The position numbers and the translations under genes are program-made. Source: Streptomyces sp. MUM 203J (GTDB lineage: Bacteria > Actinomycetota > Actinomycetes > Streptomycetales > Streptomycetaceae). Taken from it: a stretch of DNA of 64,000 nucleotides. Below, one piece after another: positions 1-7,629 of the stretch. Every line of letters starts with the position of its first letter. The stretch's first letter is position 1. The notes under the pieces were generated by a model. That model ran no database searches, was not told the origin of the DNA, and saw only the letters and a list, made by a program, of their open reading frames with translations. Location of the stretch: assembly GCF_022414595.1 (NCBI RefSeq), contig NZ_JADWYO010000009.1, positions 62,001 through 126,000 on the forward strand, read 5' to 3'.

Positions 1-116
1 ATCCGTCCGTTCTCCCAGCCGCCCTGGGTCTCGCCGCTGGCGGCGATGGAGCAGAAGAGCCGGTAGGAGTCGTCGTCGTCGACGATCTCCTGGAACAGGC
101 TGCGGGCCGAGAGCAT
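1..116 (-). CDS. N-terminal fragment of a probable ferritin-like protein
   Basis: Only the first 38 codons lie in the window; the gene runs off the left edge. The ATG is preceded by GGAGG about 10 nt upstream, which supports the start. The visible peptide starts MLSARSLFQEI, goes on to an acidic DDDDSYRLF stretch and ends in SGETQGGWENG. From memory this resembles the start of a conserved Streptomyces protein annotated as ferritin-like. The metal-binding residues lie outside the window, so iron binding is not shown. Confidence 0.5.
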   Translation of the reverse strand, partial: MLSARSLFQEIVDDDDSYRLFCSIAASGETQGGWENGR

Positions 117-384
117 CGCTGAGCACCTCCACGTCCGCGTTCTCCGCGTGAGGATCCATGTGTCGGCATGAGTCAAATGCCGCGGCGGAGGCCTGGCAAC
201 AGCTCGGCCGGGTGGCTCCGCCGAACGGAGGAGCCCGGGCGGGTCGTGCGGGTGTGAGGAGGGGAACGCAGGTACGTGCGAGCTTCCGCCGCCCGGGCGT
301 AACCGACCGGACGGGTGGGGCGTTGTGCTGCGTGACGGCCGTGGCGGGGATGCCCCCGAGCCCCCACCACGGCCGCAGGCGTGT

Positions 385-410
385 CCGGAGCCCGGCGGTT
401 CGGGCTCCGG
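385..410 (-). terminator. Hairpin after the LLM oxidoreductase gene
   Basis: Perfect 10-bp inverted repeat (CCGGAGCCCG / CGGGCTCCGG) with a 6-nt loop, ending 5 nt past the stop codon of the minus-strand gene at 416. There is no T-tract, which is usual for Streptomyces terminators. The rest of 117-384 shows no convincing gene. Confidence 0.7.
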
Positions 411-415
411 CGGGG

Positions 416-1468
416 TCAGTCGACGAGGCCGGCGCGCTCCAGGGCCTCGGTTCCGGCGCGGAGGGCGGCGATCCGCTCGTCGAGCGTGAAGCCGGCCGGG
501 GCGAGCGTGAGAGTGGTGACCCCGGCGGCGGCGTAGGCCTGCATGCGGTCCGCGATGCGCTCGACGGAGCCGAGGAGCGTGGTGTCGTCGATCAGCTGGT
601 GCGGCACGGCCGCCGCGGCGCCGTTCTTGTCACCGGACAGGTACCTGTCCTGGATCTCGGCGGCCTCCTTCTCGTATCCCATGCGCTGGGCGAGCCGGTT
701 GTAGAAGTTCTGCTTGCGGCTGCCCATGCCGCCGACGTAGAGGGCGGTGTACGGACGGAAGGTGTCCGCGAGGGTGGCCACGTCGTCGCCGAGGGCGAGC
801 GGCACGGTCGGGCAGACGTCGAAGCCCTCCATGGTCAGCCCGGCCTTCTCACGCCCGGCGCGGATGTGCCGCAGCGCCGTCTCCTCCAGGTGGGCGGCGG
901 AGGGGAAGATCAGCAGGGCGCCGTCCGCGATCTCACCTGTCTGCTCCAGGTTCTTGGGGCCGATGGCGGCGATGTAGAGCGGGATGTGCTCGCGCTGCGG
1001 GTGGACGGTCAGCCTGATGGGCTTGCCCGGGCCGCCGGGCAGGGGCAGGGTCCAGTGCTCGCCGTCGTAGGTGAGCCGCTCACGGGACATGGCCCTGCGG
1101 ACGATCTCGACGTACTCGCGGGTGCGGGCGAGCGGCTTGTCGAAGGTCACGCCGTACCAGCCCTCGGAGACCTGGGGGCCGGACACGCCGAGGCCGAGGC
1201 GGAAACGGCCGCCGGAGAGGGAGTCGAGCGTGGCCGCGGTCATGGCGGTCATGGCGGGCTGGCGGGCCGGGATCTGCATGATGGCGGAGCCCACGTCGAT
1301 GGACTCGGTCTGCGCGGCGACCCAGGACAGGACGGTGGGGGCGTCGGATCCGTAGGCCTCGGCCGCCCAGCACACGTCGTAGCCGAGACGGTCCGCTTCC
1401 TGGGCGACGGCGAGGTTGTCGCCGTCCATTCCTGCGCCCCAGTAGCCGAGGTTGATGCCGAGCCGCAT
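416..1468 (-). CDS. LLM-class F420-dependent oxidoreductase
   Basis: A 350-aa luciferase-like (TIM barrel) monooxygenase-family protein. The N-terminus MRLGINLGYWG forms the first strand of the fold, and the block TLDSLSGGRFRLGLGVSGP (about residues 80-100) is the classic LLM signature. The family uses reduced F420 or FMN; the mycobacterial-type sequence favours F420, but the substrate cannot be read from sequence. The length is normal. The start ATG follows AAGGGG. The gene is single, with a terminator hairpin directly downstream and a perfect palindrome directly upstream, so it is probably controlled by its own repressor. Confidence 0.9.
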   Translation of the reverse strand: MRLGINLGYWGAGMDGDNLAVAQEADRLGYDVCWAAEAYGSDAPTVLSWVAAQTESIDVGSAIMQIPARQPAMTAMTAATLDSLSGGRFRLGLGVSGPQVSEGWYGVTFDKPLARTREYVEIVRRAMSRERLTYDGEHWTLPLPGGPGKPIRLTVHPQREHIPLYIAAIGPKNLEQTGEIADGALLIFPSAAHLEETALRHIRAGREKAGLTMEGFDVCPTVPLALGDDVATLADTFRPYTALYVGGMGSRKQNFYNRLAQRMGYEKEAAEIQDRYLSGDKNGAAAAVPHQLIDDTTLLGSVERIADRMQAYAAAGVTTLTLAPAGFTLDERIAALRAGTEALERAGLVD

Positions 1469-1482
1469 AGCCGGTTCCCCTT

Positions 1483-1496
1483 TTACTGATCAGTAA
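1483..1496. promoter_or_regulatory. 14-bp perfect palindrome upstream of the LLM gene
   Basis: TTACTGATCAGTAA is a perfect palindrome 15 nt upstream of the LLM start codon, between promoter and ribosome-binding site. Its size and symmetry fit a TetR-family operator. No regulator gene is adjacent, so the cognate protein is unknown. Confidence 0.55.
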
Positions 1497-1617
1497 CGTG
1501 GTGGTGAGCGGACTCTAGCGCGCGGGAGGCCGGTGCGGCAGTGGGCCTTCCGGGGCTGTGGACGGAGTTGTCCACAGGTTCTCCGCCTGTGCGGCCCCGG
1601 CCAGTAACCTCGCGACC

Positions 1618-2607
1618 ATGGAGCAGAGGCATCTCGGCCGTACCGGCCTGCGCGTGTCCCGGATCGGGCTGGGCACGCTGTCGTGGGGACGGGACACGGA
1701 CGAACACGAGGCCGGGGAGCAGCTGAAGGTGTTCTGGGAGGCCGGCGGGACGCTGGTGGACACCGCGGACGTGTACGGGGGTGGGGAGGCCGAGTATCTG
1801 CTCGGGCAGCTCGTGGAGCGGCTGGTGCCGCGGCGGGAGCTGGTGATCGCGACGAAGGCGGGCAGCGTGCCCGACCCGGACCCGGAGCGCCGCTTCGACG
1901 GCTCACGGGGCCACCTGCTGTCCGCGCTGGACGCGTCGCTCGAGCGGCTGGGCACGGACTACGTGGACCTGTGGCTCGTCCACGCCTTCGACCCGCGCAC
2001 ACCGCTGGAGGAGACGCTCCAGGCGCTGGACATCGCGGTGACCACGGGCCGGGCGCGCTACGTGGGGGTGGCGAACTTCTGCGGCTGGCAGCTCGCGAAG
2101 GCGGCGACCTGGCAGCTCGCCGCGCCCGGGACGCGCGCCAGGCTGGCGGCCACACAGATGGAGTACTCGCTGCTCCAGCGGGGCGTGGAACGCGAAGTGC
2201 TGCCGGCCGCCCGGGACCTGGGCGTGGGCCTGCTGCCCTCGTCGCCCCTGGGGCGGGGGGTCCTGACCGGCAAGTACCGCCACGGCGTCCCGGCGGACTC
2301 GCGCGGCGCGTCGGACCACATGGCGCCGTTCGTGGAACCGTACCTGGACGACACGGCACAGCGCGTGGTGGAGGCCGTGACGACCGCGGCGGACGGCCTG
2401 GCCGTGACCCCGGGCCAGGTGGCCCTGGCGTGGGTGCGGGACCGTCCGGGCGTGGCGGCGCCGGTGGTGGGGGCACGTACGGCCGAGCAGCTCAGGGCGG
2501 CGCTGTCAGTGGAGACCCTTAGTCTTCCCGACGAGATCTGCCGGGCGCTGGACGATGTGTCGGCCCCGGTACACCGCTATCCCGACCAGGACTGGAGCAC
2601 GCTGTGA
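1618..2607 (+). CDS. Aldo/keto reductase
   Basis: A 329-aa NADPH-dependent aldo/keto reductase with the full catalytic tetrad: D48 and Y53 (DTADVYG), K80 (ATKAG) and H122 (LVHAF). The start MEQRHLGRTGLRVSRIGLG is the usual family N-terminus, so the ATG at 1618 is preferred over the longer frame. The carbonyl substrate is unknown. The stop codon overlaps the GTG of the next gene (GTGA), so the two are translationally coupled. Confidence 0.92.
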   Translation: MEQRHLGRTGLRVSRIGLGTLSWGRDTDEHEAGEQLKVFWEAGGTLVDTADVYGGGEAEYLLGQLVERLVPRRELVIATKAGSVPDPDPERRFDGSRGHLLSALDASLERLGTDYVDLWLVHAFDPRTPLEETLQALDIAVTTGRARYVGVANFCGWQLAKAATWQLAAPGTRARLAATQMEYSLLQRGVEREVLPAARDLGVGLLPSSPLGRGVLTGKYRHGVPADSRGASDHMAPFVEPYLDDTAQRVVEAVTTAADGLAVTPGQVALAWVRDRPGVAAPVVGARTAEQLRAALSVETLSLPDEICRALDDVSAPVHRYPDQDWSTL

Positions 2608-5108
2608 CCGCCCTTCCCCGGGGGGAGACCCCCGCGACCCCGGAGACCGCCGGCCACCCCGAGTCCACGCCGGACCCGTCGGGTTCGCCGGGTCCGGGGC
2701 CGGAGGCCCGGGCGGCTGCCGGTCCGGCCGGGGAAAGAGCCGGAGAGGCCCTGGACGGGGCGGAGGGTGCCGGTGGCCGGCCGCCCCGGGGCGGGACGGC
2801 CGGCCACCCGGACTCGGCGCCCGGGCACGGTGCGGCGGCGGACGAGCGGGACGGCGGTCCGGCGGAGGAAGCCGGGGAGGCGGACACCGGGTCCGAGGGC
2901 GGGGCGCCGGGCGCCGAGGGCGGCGGCGGGGACGCCGGAGACGACGCGACGGCGACCGCCCACGACGGCCCGGCGGCCGGCGGAGGCGAGCGGCAGGGAG
3001 GCGGCGTGGAGGCGGCCGGGGCCATGGGCGGCGAAGCCGGGAGCCCCGGCCGGGAGGCGGAGCCCGGGCACGGCGCGGCGAGCTCAGACGCCACCGACGG
3101 CCCGGCGGAGGCCGCGGCCGAGGTCTCCGAGACGGAGGCCGAGCTGGCGGCGCAGCGGGAGGTGCGTGAGCGGATCGAGCGGCGGAAGGCCGAGAAGGAC
3201 GGGCCGATCGAGAGCGGGGGCAAGCTGAGCGGCGTCGCGGCGGAGCTGCTCGCGGCGGTCCGGGCGGTGGAGAGCGGCGAGAAGCCGCATGCGGCGTTCT
3301 CCGCCCCGGCAGCTCCTCCTCCCGCTCCCGCCCCCGCGCCCGCCGCTCAGGCGCCGGTGGCCGCTCGTGGTGCTGTGGCCGCTCCTGCTGCGGCACGCGC
3401 GCCGCAGCGGACCGGCCCCGCCGCCCCGCCTGAGGCGGTGGCGGCCGTGCGGGGGGTGCTGTCCGAGGGCGGGGCGCCCGAGGCGCTGGCCGGGCGGGCC
3501 CTGGCCGCCTTCGGAGAGGGCGCGGCTTCCGTGCTGCGGGAGGACCCGTGGCGGCTGCTGGCCCTGCCGGGAGTGGCCCCGGAACAGGCCGACGGGTTCG
3601 CGCGCGCCCTGCTGGGGCCGGAATGCGGGCCGGGCGACGCGCGGCGCGCGGTCGCACTGGTGGGCTGGGTGCTCCAGCGCGCCGCGCTCCAGGGGCACAC
3701 GGCCCTGGACGCCGCGCGGCTCCGGGCGGCGCTGGCCGAGCGGTCCGTACCGGACCCGGAGGAGGCCGTGCGGCAGGCCGTGGCCGAGGGCGCCGTACTG
3801 GTGTTCCACGACGACGTGGAGGACACCGCGGAGGGCGAGGACGGCGAGGAGGCAGCGCCGGTGCTGGTCGGGCTCGACCGCTACGCCCTCGCGGAGGAGA
3901 GCCTCGCCGACGGGCTCGCCCGGCTGGCCCGCGGCGGCCCGGACCCGCGCTGGACGGCCGCGCCGCAGTCCGGCCTGGCCCGCGCGGCGGCCGAGCACGG
4001 TCTGGTCGCGCACACCGGAGGGGAGGCCTCCCGCGCGGAGCCGGTCGCGCTGGCCGTGGCCGCCCACGGGCTCGGGCTGCGGGCCGCGGTGGCGGTGCAC
4101 ACCGAGAACGGCCGACGGCGTCTGCCCGGCGACCTGCCGGTCCCGGTGGCCACGGTGGAGGCGCTGCTGTCCGGCACGGGCGGGCCCGGGCGGGACGCGG
4201 AGGGGGCGCTGGCCGTCGACCTCCTGGTCGTGCTGGACGCACCGCAGCTGGACGTGGAGACCGCGGCGCTGCTGGTCGAGTCGGTCCCGGACGGCGCACG
4301 GCTGGTGCTGAGCGGCGACCCGGGCGTACTGCCGTCGGCGGGGGCGGGGCGGGTGTTCGCGGACCTGCTGGCGGCCCGGCTGTGCCCGCAGGTCGCGTCT
4401 CGTACGCCGGACCCGGGTCCGCTGGGCGAGCTGGTGTCAGGCATCGGGGTCGGTGAGCTGAACCGGGTCGAGGCCCCGCACAAGGAGGTCGTGATCGTCC
4501 CGGTGCGGGACGCGGGTGAGGCCGTGCACCGCACGGTGCAGCTGGTGGCGGACTCGGTGCCGCGCGCGCTGGGTGTGCCGTCGACGCAGACGCAGGTCAT
4601 CACGGTCGGCCACGGCGGGGCCGCGGGGACGCGCGCGCTGAACGCCGCGCTCAAGGAACGGCTGAATCCCGGCCCCGGCCGGTTCGGCGGCTTCGACCCC
4701 GGCGACCGGGTGGCCTACGCGCCGGTTCCGGGCCGTACGACGCTGGGCCGGGTGGCGTCGGCGGACGCCGAGGGGCTGCACCTGGACAGCGAGGCCGGGC
4801 GGGTCGTCGTGTCGAAGGAGGAGGTCGAGTCGGCGCTGCGGCACGGCTGGGCGCTGACCGCCCACCAGGCGGCGGGTATGCGGTGGCCCGCAGCGGTGGT
4901 CGTTCTGCCGGGGGATGCGGCGGGGGCACTGGGCCGTACGTGGGTGTACACAGCGTTCGGCCGGGCGGAACGGCATCTCTCCGTCGTCCACGGGGTGGAC
5001 CAGGCGCTTGCCCGGGCGGTGGCCCTGGACCCGACGCAAGCCCGCGTCACCCGGCTGCGGGGGCTGCTGGAGGCACTGACGGCCGCGGAGGGTGACGGCG
5101 AGGACTGA
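2604..5108 (+). CDS. Helix-hairpin-helix / RecD2-like protein with degenerate ATPase motifs
   Basis: An 834-aa protein starting with GTG inside the aldo/keto reductase stop. Residues 1-160 are low-complexity Gly/Ala/Glu-rich. A charged helix follows, then a RecD2-like HhH block (about 277-338), an ATPase-like core, and a RecD-like C-terminal part (about 630-815). The core aligns by eye with SF1B RecD2. However, the P-loop position reads TGGEASRAEP (about 471-480) instead of a GxGKT motif, and the Walker B position reads VVLDAPQLD instead of DEA. The later motif LVLSGDPGVLPSAG is kept. Helicase activity therefore looks lost, and a structural or DNA-binding role is more likely. Confidence 0.75.
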   Translation: MTALPRGETPATPETAGHPESTPDPSGSPGPGPEARAAAGPAGERAGEALDGAEGAGGRPPRGGTAGHPDSAPGHGAAADERDGGPAEEAGEADTGSEGGAPGAEGGGGDAGDDATATAHDGPAAGGGERQGGGVEAAGAMGGEAGSPGREAEPGHGAASSDATDGPAEAAAEVSETEAELAAQREVRERIERRKAEKDGPIESGGKLSGVAAELLAAVRAVESGEKPHAAFSAPAAPPPAPAPAPAAQAPVAARGAVAAPAAARAPQRTGPAAPPEAVAAVRGVLSEGGAPEALAGRALAAFGEGAASVLREDPWRLLALPGVAPEQADGFARALLGPECGPGDARRAVALVGWVLQRAALQGHTALDAARLRAALAERSVPDPEEAVRQAVAEGAVLVFHDDVEDTAEGEDGEEAAPVLVGLDRYALAEESLADGLARLARGGPDPRWTAAPQSGLARAAAEHGLVAHTGGEASRAEPVALAVAAHGLGLRAAVAVHTENGRRRLPGDLPVPVATVEALLSGTGGPGRDAEGALAVDLLVVLDAPQLDVETAALLVESVPDGARLVLSGDPGVLPSAGAGRVFADLLAARLCPQVASRTPDPGPLGELVSGIGVGELNRVEAPHKEVVIVPVRDAGEAVHRTVQLVADSVPRALGVPSTQTQVITVGHGGAAGTRALNAALKERLNPGPGRFGGFDPGDRVAYAPVPGRTTLGRVASADAEGLHLDSEAGRVVVSKEEVESALRHGWALTAHQAAGMRWPAAVVVLPGDAAGALGRTWVYTAFGRAERHLSVVHGVDQALARAVALDPTQARVTRLRGLLEALTAAEGDGED

Positions 5109-5175
5109 GAACGCCGCAGGGGCTTTTCCTCCTCCCGCCCCATCCGGGCCGTGGCGGTGCGCGGCTCCGCCGCGG

Positions 5176-5199
5176 GGGGGGCTCCGCTCCGAGCCCCCC
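5176..5199. terminator. Hairpin between convergent genes
   Basis: Perfect 9-bp stem (GGGGGGCTC / GAGCCCCCC) with a 6-nt loop, between the RecD-like gene and the minus-strand gene ending at 5240. It probably serves as a terminator in both directions. Confidence 0.65.
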
Positions 5200-5239
5200 G
5201 TGCCGCGTCCTCGGCGCTCGTCCTCGCAGGCCGGACGGG

Positions 5240-5905
5240 CTAGGAGGACCTCGGCGGCAGGTCCTCCTCGTACAGCTCGTCCTCGTCGAACACCGCGCTC
5301 ACGTCGAAACGGCACACGACGCGGCCCGCGTCCGCCTGGTCGAACGGGTTGCTGAGCCACTCCCCCGGTTCCGGCAGCTCGTCCGCGGCGGCCACCCACA
5401 GGGTGGAGTCGCCCTCCTCCAGACCGAACTCCTTGTGCCGGGAGGCGATCTCGTCGGCCTCGTACTCCCCGAAGAGCACACCCAGCGCGGCATGCACACT
5501 GGTGCCGACGACGGCCGCCGCACCGGCCCGCTCGGCGTCGTCCTCGTCCTCCCGCTCGATGTCCGCGATGCGCTGCGCCTGGGCGAGCAGCCGCTGCGGC
5601 TCGGCCACCGCGTAGTCGCGCCGGATCAGGACACTGACCGCGTTCGGCTCCTCGGGACCCGCGTAGGGCGGCAGGGTGTCCTCCACGCCCGGGATCTCGA
5701 AGGGCGTGACCTCGTCGTACCGGTCGTAGAGCCGCTCGTCGTAGGCCTCGGCCGCGGCGGCCAGGTCGTTGAACGCGGCGAACACCTCGGGGTCGTCGTC
5801 ACCGGTGCGGTTCTCCACCGCGGCCAGGTGGCGGTCCAGTGCGGCTTTGACCGCCTCGGCGGCGGCACGTACCTCGGCAGCGGTCGGCTGCGCAGCATCA
5901 GACAT
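5240..5905 (-). CDS. Conserved acidic hypothetical protein
   Basis: A 221-aa very acidic protein with no signal peptide or membrane helix. The start MSDAAQPTAAEV is chosen over a longer frame because the upstream residues look non-coding. No Shine-Dalgarno sequence is visible. A TAGCGT hexamer ends 7 nt before the ATG, so the message may be leaderless. The N-terminal 70 residues look helical, and the C-terminus is rich in Asp and Glu. No family was recognised. It is divergent from the DUF5703 gene. Confidence 0.7.
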   Translation of the reverse strand: MSDAAQPTAAEVRAAAEAVKAALDRHLAAVENRTGDDDPEVFAAFNDLAAAAEAYDERLYDRYDEVTPFEIPGVEDTLPPYAGPEEPNAVSVLIRRDYAVAEPQRLLAQAQRIADIEREDEDDAERAGAAAVVGTSVHAALGVLFGEYEADEIASRHKEFGLEEGDSTLWVAAADELPEPGEWLSNPFDQADAGRVVCRFDVSAVFDEDELYEEDLPPRSS

Positions 5906-5952
5906 GGTGTAGACGCTATCCGTACCAGGCCCCTGCGCGCACAATAGATGCG

Positions 5953-6141
5953 ATGCCGGAATATGAATTTGTCGATGTGTATGTGCCGCGTGGGGTCTCC
6001 CGCAGGGAGGCGACGCGGTTGCTGACCGATCACGCCGAGTACGGCCACTGGGAGTTGGACCGGCTCAGCCTGCACCGGGACGGGAGCCGCCGGGTGCGGC
6101 TGCGGCGCCGCATCATCCGCCAGGTACGCGCCACCTGGTAG
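5953..6141 (+). CDS. DUF5703 family small protein
   Basis: A 62-aa basic protein starting MPEYEFVDVYVPRGVSRREA and ending in an Arg-rich strand (VRLRRRIIRQ). This matches the small actinobacterial DUF5703 family, whose function is unknown. It contains an aromatic/histidine block (DHAEYGHWEL). It is monocistronic and followed at once by a strong terminator. Confidence 0.8.
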   Translation: MPEYEFVDVYVPRGVSRREATRLLTDHAEYGHWELDRLSLHRDGSRRVRLRRRIIRQVRATW

Positions 6142-6178
6142 CACGAGAGCGGGCCCCTGGTGTGGGGCCCGCTCCGTG
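6142..6178 (+). terminator. Strong hairpin after DUF5703 gene
   Basis: An 11-bp perfect stem (GAGCGGGCCCC / GGGGCCCGCTC), extended by a further 4 bp (CACG / CGTG) beyond a one-base bulge. It starts directly at the stop codon. Confidence 0.8.
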
Positions 6179-6228
6179 TTCCTGCGGGTGCGCACGGGGT
6201 GCGCCCGTGTCGCTACGTCGTCACGTCC

Positions 6229-7092
6229 TTACGAGGACTGGCGGGCGCGGCGGTAGAGGACCGCGCCGCCGAGCAGCGCGGCGGCGCCGGCCGGGACCAG
6301 CAGGCCGAGGGCGTCGGCGCCGGTGTGGGCCAGCTCCTCCATGCCCTTGGGGGCGTCACCCTGCGGGGCGTGGCCGTTCGGCCCGTTCGGAGAGCCGGGC
6401 GTGCCGGGCGCTCCCGGCTTACCGGGCTCGTCGGAGTCGTCGCCGGGGCCGCCCGGCTCACCGGGGTTGCCGGGCTCACCGGGCTCACCGGGGTTCCCCG
6501 GGTTGCCGGGCTCACCGGGGTTCCCCGGCTCACCGGGCTCACCAGGGTTGCCGGGGTTGCCGGGCTCACCAGGGTTGCCGGGCTCACCAGGGTTCCCCGG
6601 CTCACCGGGCTCACCAGGGTTGCCGGGCTCACCCGGGTTGCCGGGCTCACCGGGCTCACCGGGGTTCCCCGGCTGGCCCGGGTTGCCGTTGGCGCACGCG
6701 TTGCCGAACGACGGATTCAGGGCGGAGGCGACGTCGACGCTGTTGCCGCAGGCGTTCACGGGCACGCTGACCGGCGCCTGCACGTTGTTGCCGGACGCGA
6801 CACCCGGCGAGTCACTGGTCGAGCCGCTCGCCTGGGCGCCGCTCGACATGTTGGCGCACTTGTTCCCGAACGACGGGTTCAGCGCACCGACGACGTTCAC
6901 GGTGTTGCCGCAGGCGTTCACGGGCACGCTGACCGGCGCCTGCACGTTGTTGCCGGACGCGACACCCGGCGAGTTGGCCGCGGCTCCGTCGGCACCCGCC
7001 CCGGAGGTCGCCTGGGCGTATCCGCCGCCGAGGGCGAGCACGCCGCCCGCCGCGGCGATGATGGTCAGGCCCTTGCGCGTGACCTGTCGCAT
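6229..7092 (-). CDS. chpC: Long wall-anchored chaplin with collagen-like linker
   Basis: A 287-aa surface protein. It has a signal peptide (about 1-28), two chaplin domains (about 41-79 and 94-132, each with a Cys pair and an NPSFGN core), then 27 consecutive Gly-X-Pro triplets (about 136-216). A class E sortase signal follows: LAHTG (254-258), a hydrophobic helix and a RRARQSS tail. Chaplins are amyloid-forming hydrophobins that coat aerial hyphae and spores; long ones are linked to the wall by sortase E. Start: ATG after AGGGAAAC. The position beside chpH matches chpC of S. coelicolor. The uniform Gly-X-Pro linker is the unusual part. Confidence 0.93.
   Translation of the reverse strand: MRQVTRKGLTIIAAAGGVLALGGGYAQATSGAGADGAAANSPGVASGNNVQAPVSVPVNACGNTVNVVGALNPSFGNKCANMSSGAQASGSTSDSPGVASGNNVQAPVSVPVNACGNSVDVASALNPSFGNACANGNPGQPGNPGEPGEPGNPGEPGNPGEPGEPGNPGEPGNPGEPGNPGNPGEPGEPGNPGEPGNPGNPGEPGEPGNPGEPGGPGDDSDEPGKPGAPGTPGSPNGPNGHAPQGDAPKGMEELAHTGADALGLLVPAGAAALLGGAVLYRRARQSS
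6445..6687 (-). repeat. Collagen-like 9-nt tandem repeat tract in chpC
   Basis: 243 bp encode 27 Gly-X-Pro triplets, with X mostly Asn or Glu (GNP, GEP). Units recur in the order GNP-GEP-GEP or GNP-GEP. The tract is prone to length change by slippage, so copy number may differ between strains or assemblies. Confidence 0.95.
6741..6974 (-). repeat. 72-bp perfect direct repeat inside the two chaplin domains
   Basis: Positions 6741-6812 and 6903-6974 are identical over 72 bp. They cover the conserved half of each chaplin domain, while the flanking parts differ. This points to recent duplication or gene conversion between the domains. Confidence 0.9.
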
Positions 7093-7159
7093 AGCTGTTT
7101 CCCTGCCTTCTAGGCTTCCGAATGCCTCCGGGCACCTCGCCACGGAGGCCGAATGCCCA

Positions 7160-7196
7160 CCGGCCCCGGAGCGCATGGCGCGCGCTCCGAGGCCGG
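7160..7196 (-). terminator. Hairpin between chpH and chpC
   Basis: A stem of 6 bp, one mismatch and 8 bp, with a 7-nt loop, in the chpH-chpC gap. A smaller hairpin (7202-7222) lies nearer to chpH. They could end the abundant chpH message and let chpC be expressed separately. Confidence 0.6.
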
Positions 7197-7242
7197 CCGG
7201 GCTCAGACCCTCATGGGTCGAGACTCAACGTGAGGCGAGTGC

Positions 7243-7476
7243 TCAGGCGTTGACGCAGGTGTTGCCGAAGGCGGGGTTCAGCAGACCGATAACGTTCACG
7301 GTGTTGCCGCAGACGTTGACCGGGATGTGAACCGGAACCTGGACCACGTTGCCCGAGAGGACACCCGGGGAGCCGACGGCCGCACCCTGGGCGCCCGCGT
7401 CGGCCATCGCCATGCCCGCGCCGGCCAGTACCAGACCACCGGTCGCAGCCGCGGTTGCGACAACCTTCTTGATCAT
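7243..7476 (-). CDS. chpH: Short secreted chaplin ChpH
   Basis: A 77-aa protein: signal peptide (about 1-26, cut after MAMA), then one chaplin domain with two cysteines ([14 protein letters not shown] and TCVNA). The sequence is very close to what I recall of S. coelicolor ChpH. ChpH and ChpE are the abundant short chaplins that self-assemble into amyloid fibrils lowering surface tension for aerial growth. Start: ATG after AAGGAGGAATA, a very strong ribosome-binding site, in keeping with high expression. It is followed by chpC on the same strand. Confidence 0.96.
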   Translation of the reverse strand: MIKKVVATAAATGGLVLAGAGMAMADAGAQGAAVGSPGVLSGNVVQVPVHIPVNVCGNTVNVIGLLNPAFGNTCVNA

Positions 7477-7494
7477 TATTCCTCCTTGTTGGCA

Positions 7495-7519
7495 GTGCGG
7501 TCCCAGCCGCGGACCGCAC
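7495..7519 (-). promoter_or_regulatory. Stem-loop at the predicted 5' end of the chpH message
   Basis: Perfect 9-bp inverted repeat (GTGCGGTCC / GGACCGCAC) with a 7-nt loop, between the predicted transcription start and the ribosome-binding site. It could stabilise the 5' end of the transcript. Confidence 0.5.
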
Positions 7520-7524
7520 CACCT

Positions 7525-7552
7525 GTAACGAGAGGAGTTCGGCAGGGCTACG
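7525..7552 (-). promoter_or_regulatory. BldN-like promoter of chpH
   Basis: On the minus strand CGTAGC, 16 nt, CGTTAC. The BldN sigma factor consensus, as I recall it, is CGTAAC-N16-CGTTGA, and BldN is known to drive chaplin genes. Four of six -10 positions and five of six -35 positions match, with exact spacing. Confidence 0.6.
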
Positions 7553-7629
7553 AGGCGGAGCCGTCGTTCACCCTTTTCGGTCAGACGTGTACAGGCGGAC
7601 GATTATGGGAGTGTCGTCTCAGCCGACTG

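Noticed and set aside
158..1489. 443-aa plus-strand reading frame opposite the LLM gene
   Set aside because: It is the antisense of a clear enzyme gene; composition is low-complexity Gly/Arg/Val and it shows no domain.
2506..4299. 597-aa minus-strand frame opposite the RecD-like gene
   Set aside because: Almost only Arg and Pro; a high-GC artefact of the antisense frame.
6445..6687. Repeats as a CRISPR array
   Set aside because: Units are 9 nt, contiguous and coding; no spacers and no cas genes.
6323..7330. Plus-strand collagen-like frame opposite chpC
   Set aside because: Its Gly-Leu-Pro repeats mirror the chpC tract; no signal for translation, and chpC is the real gene.
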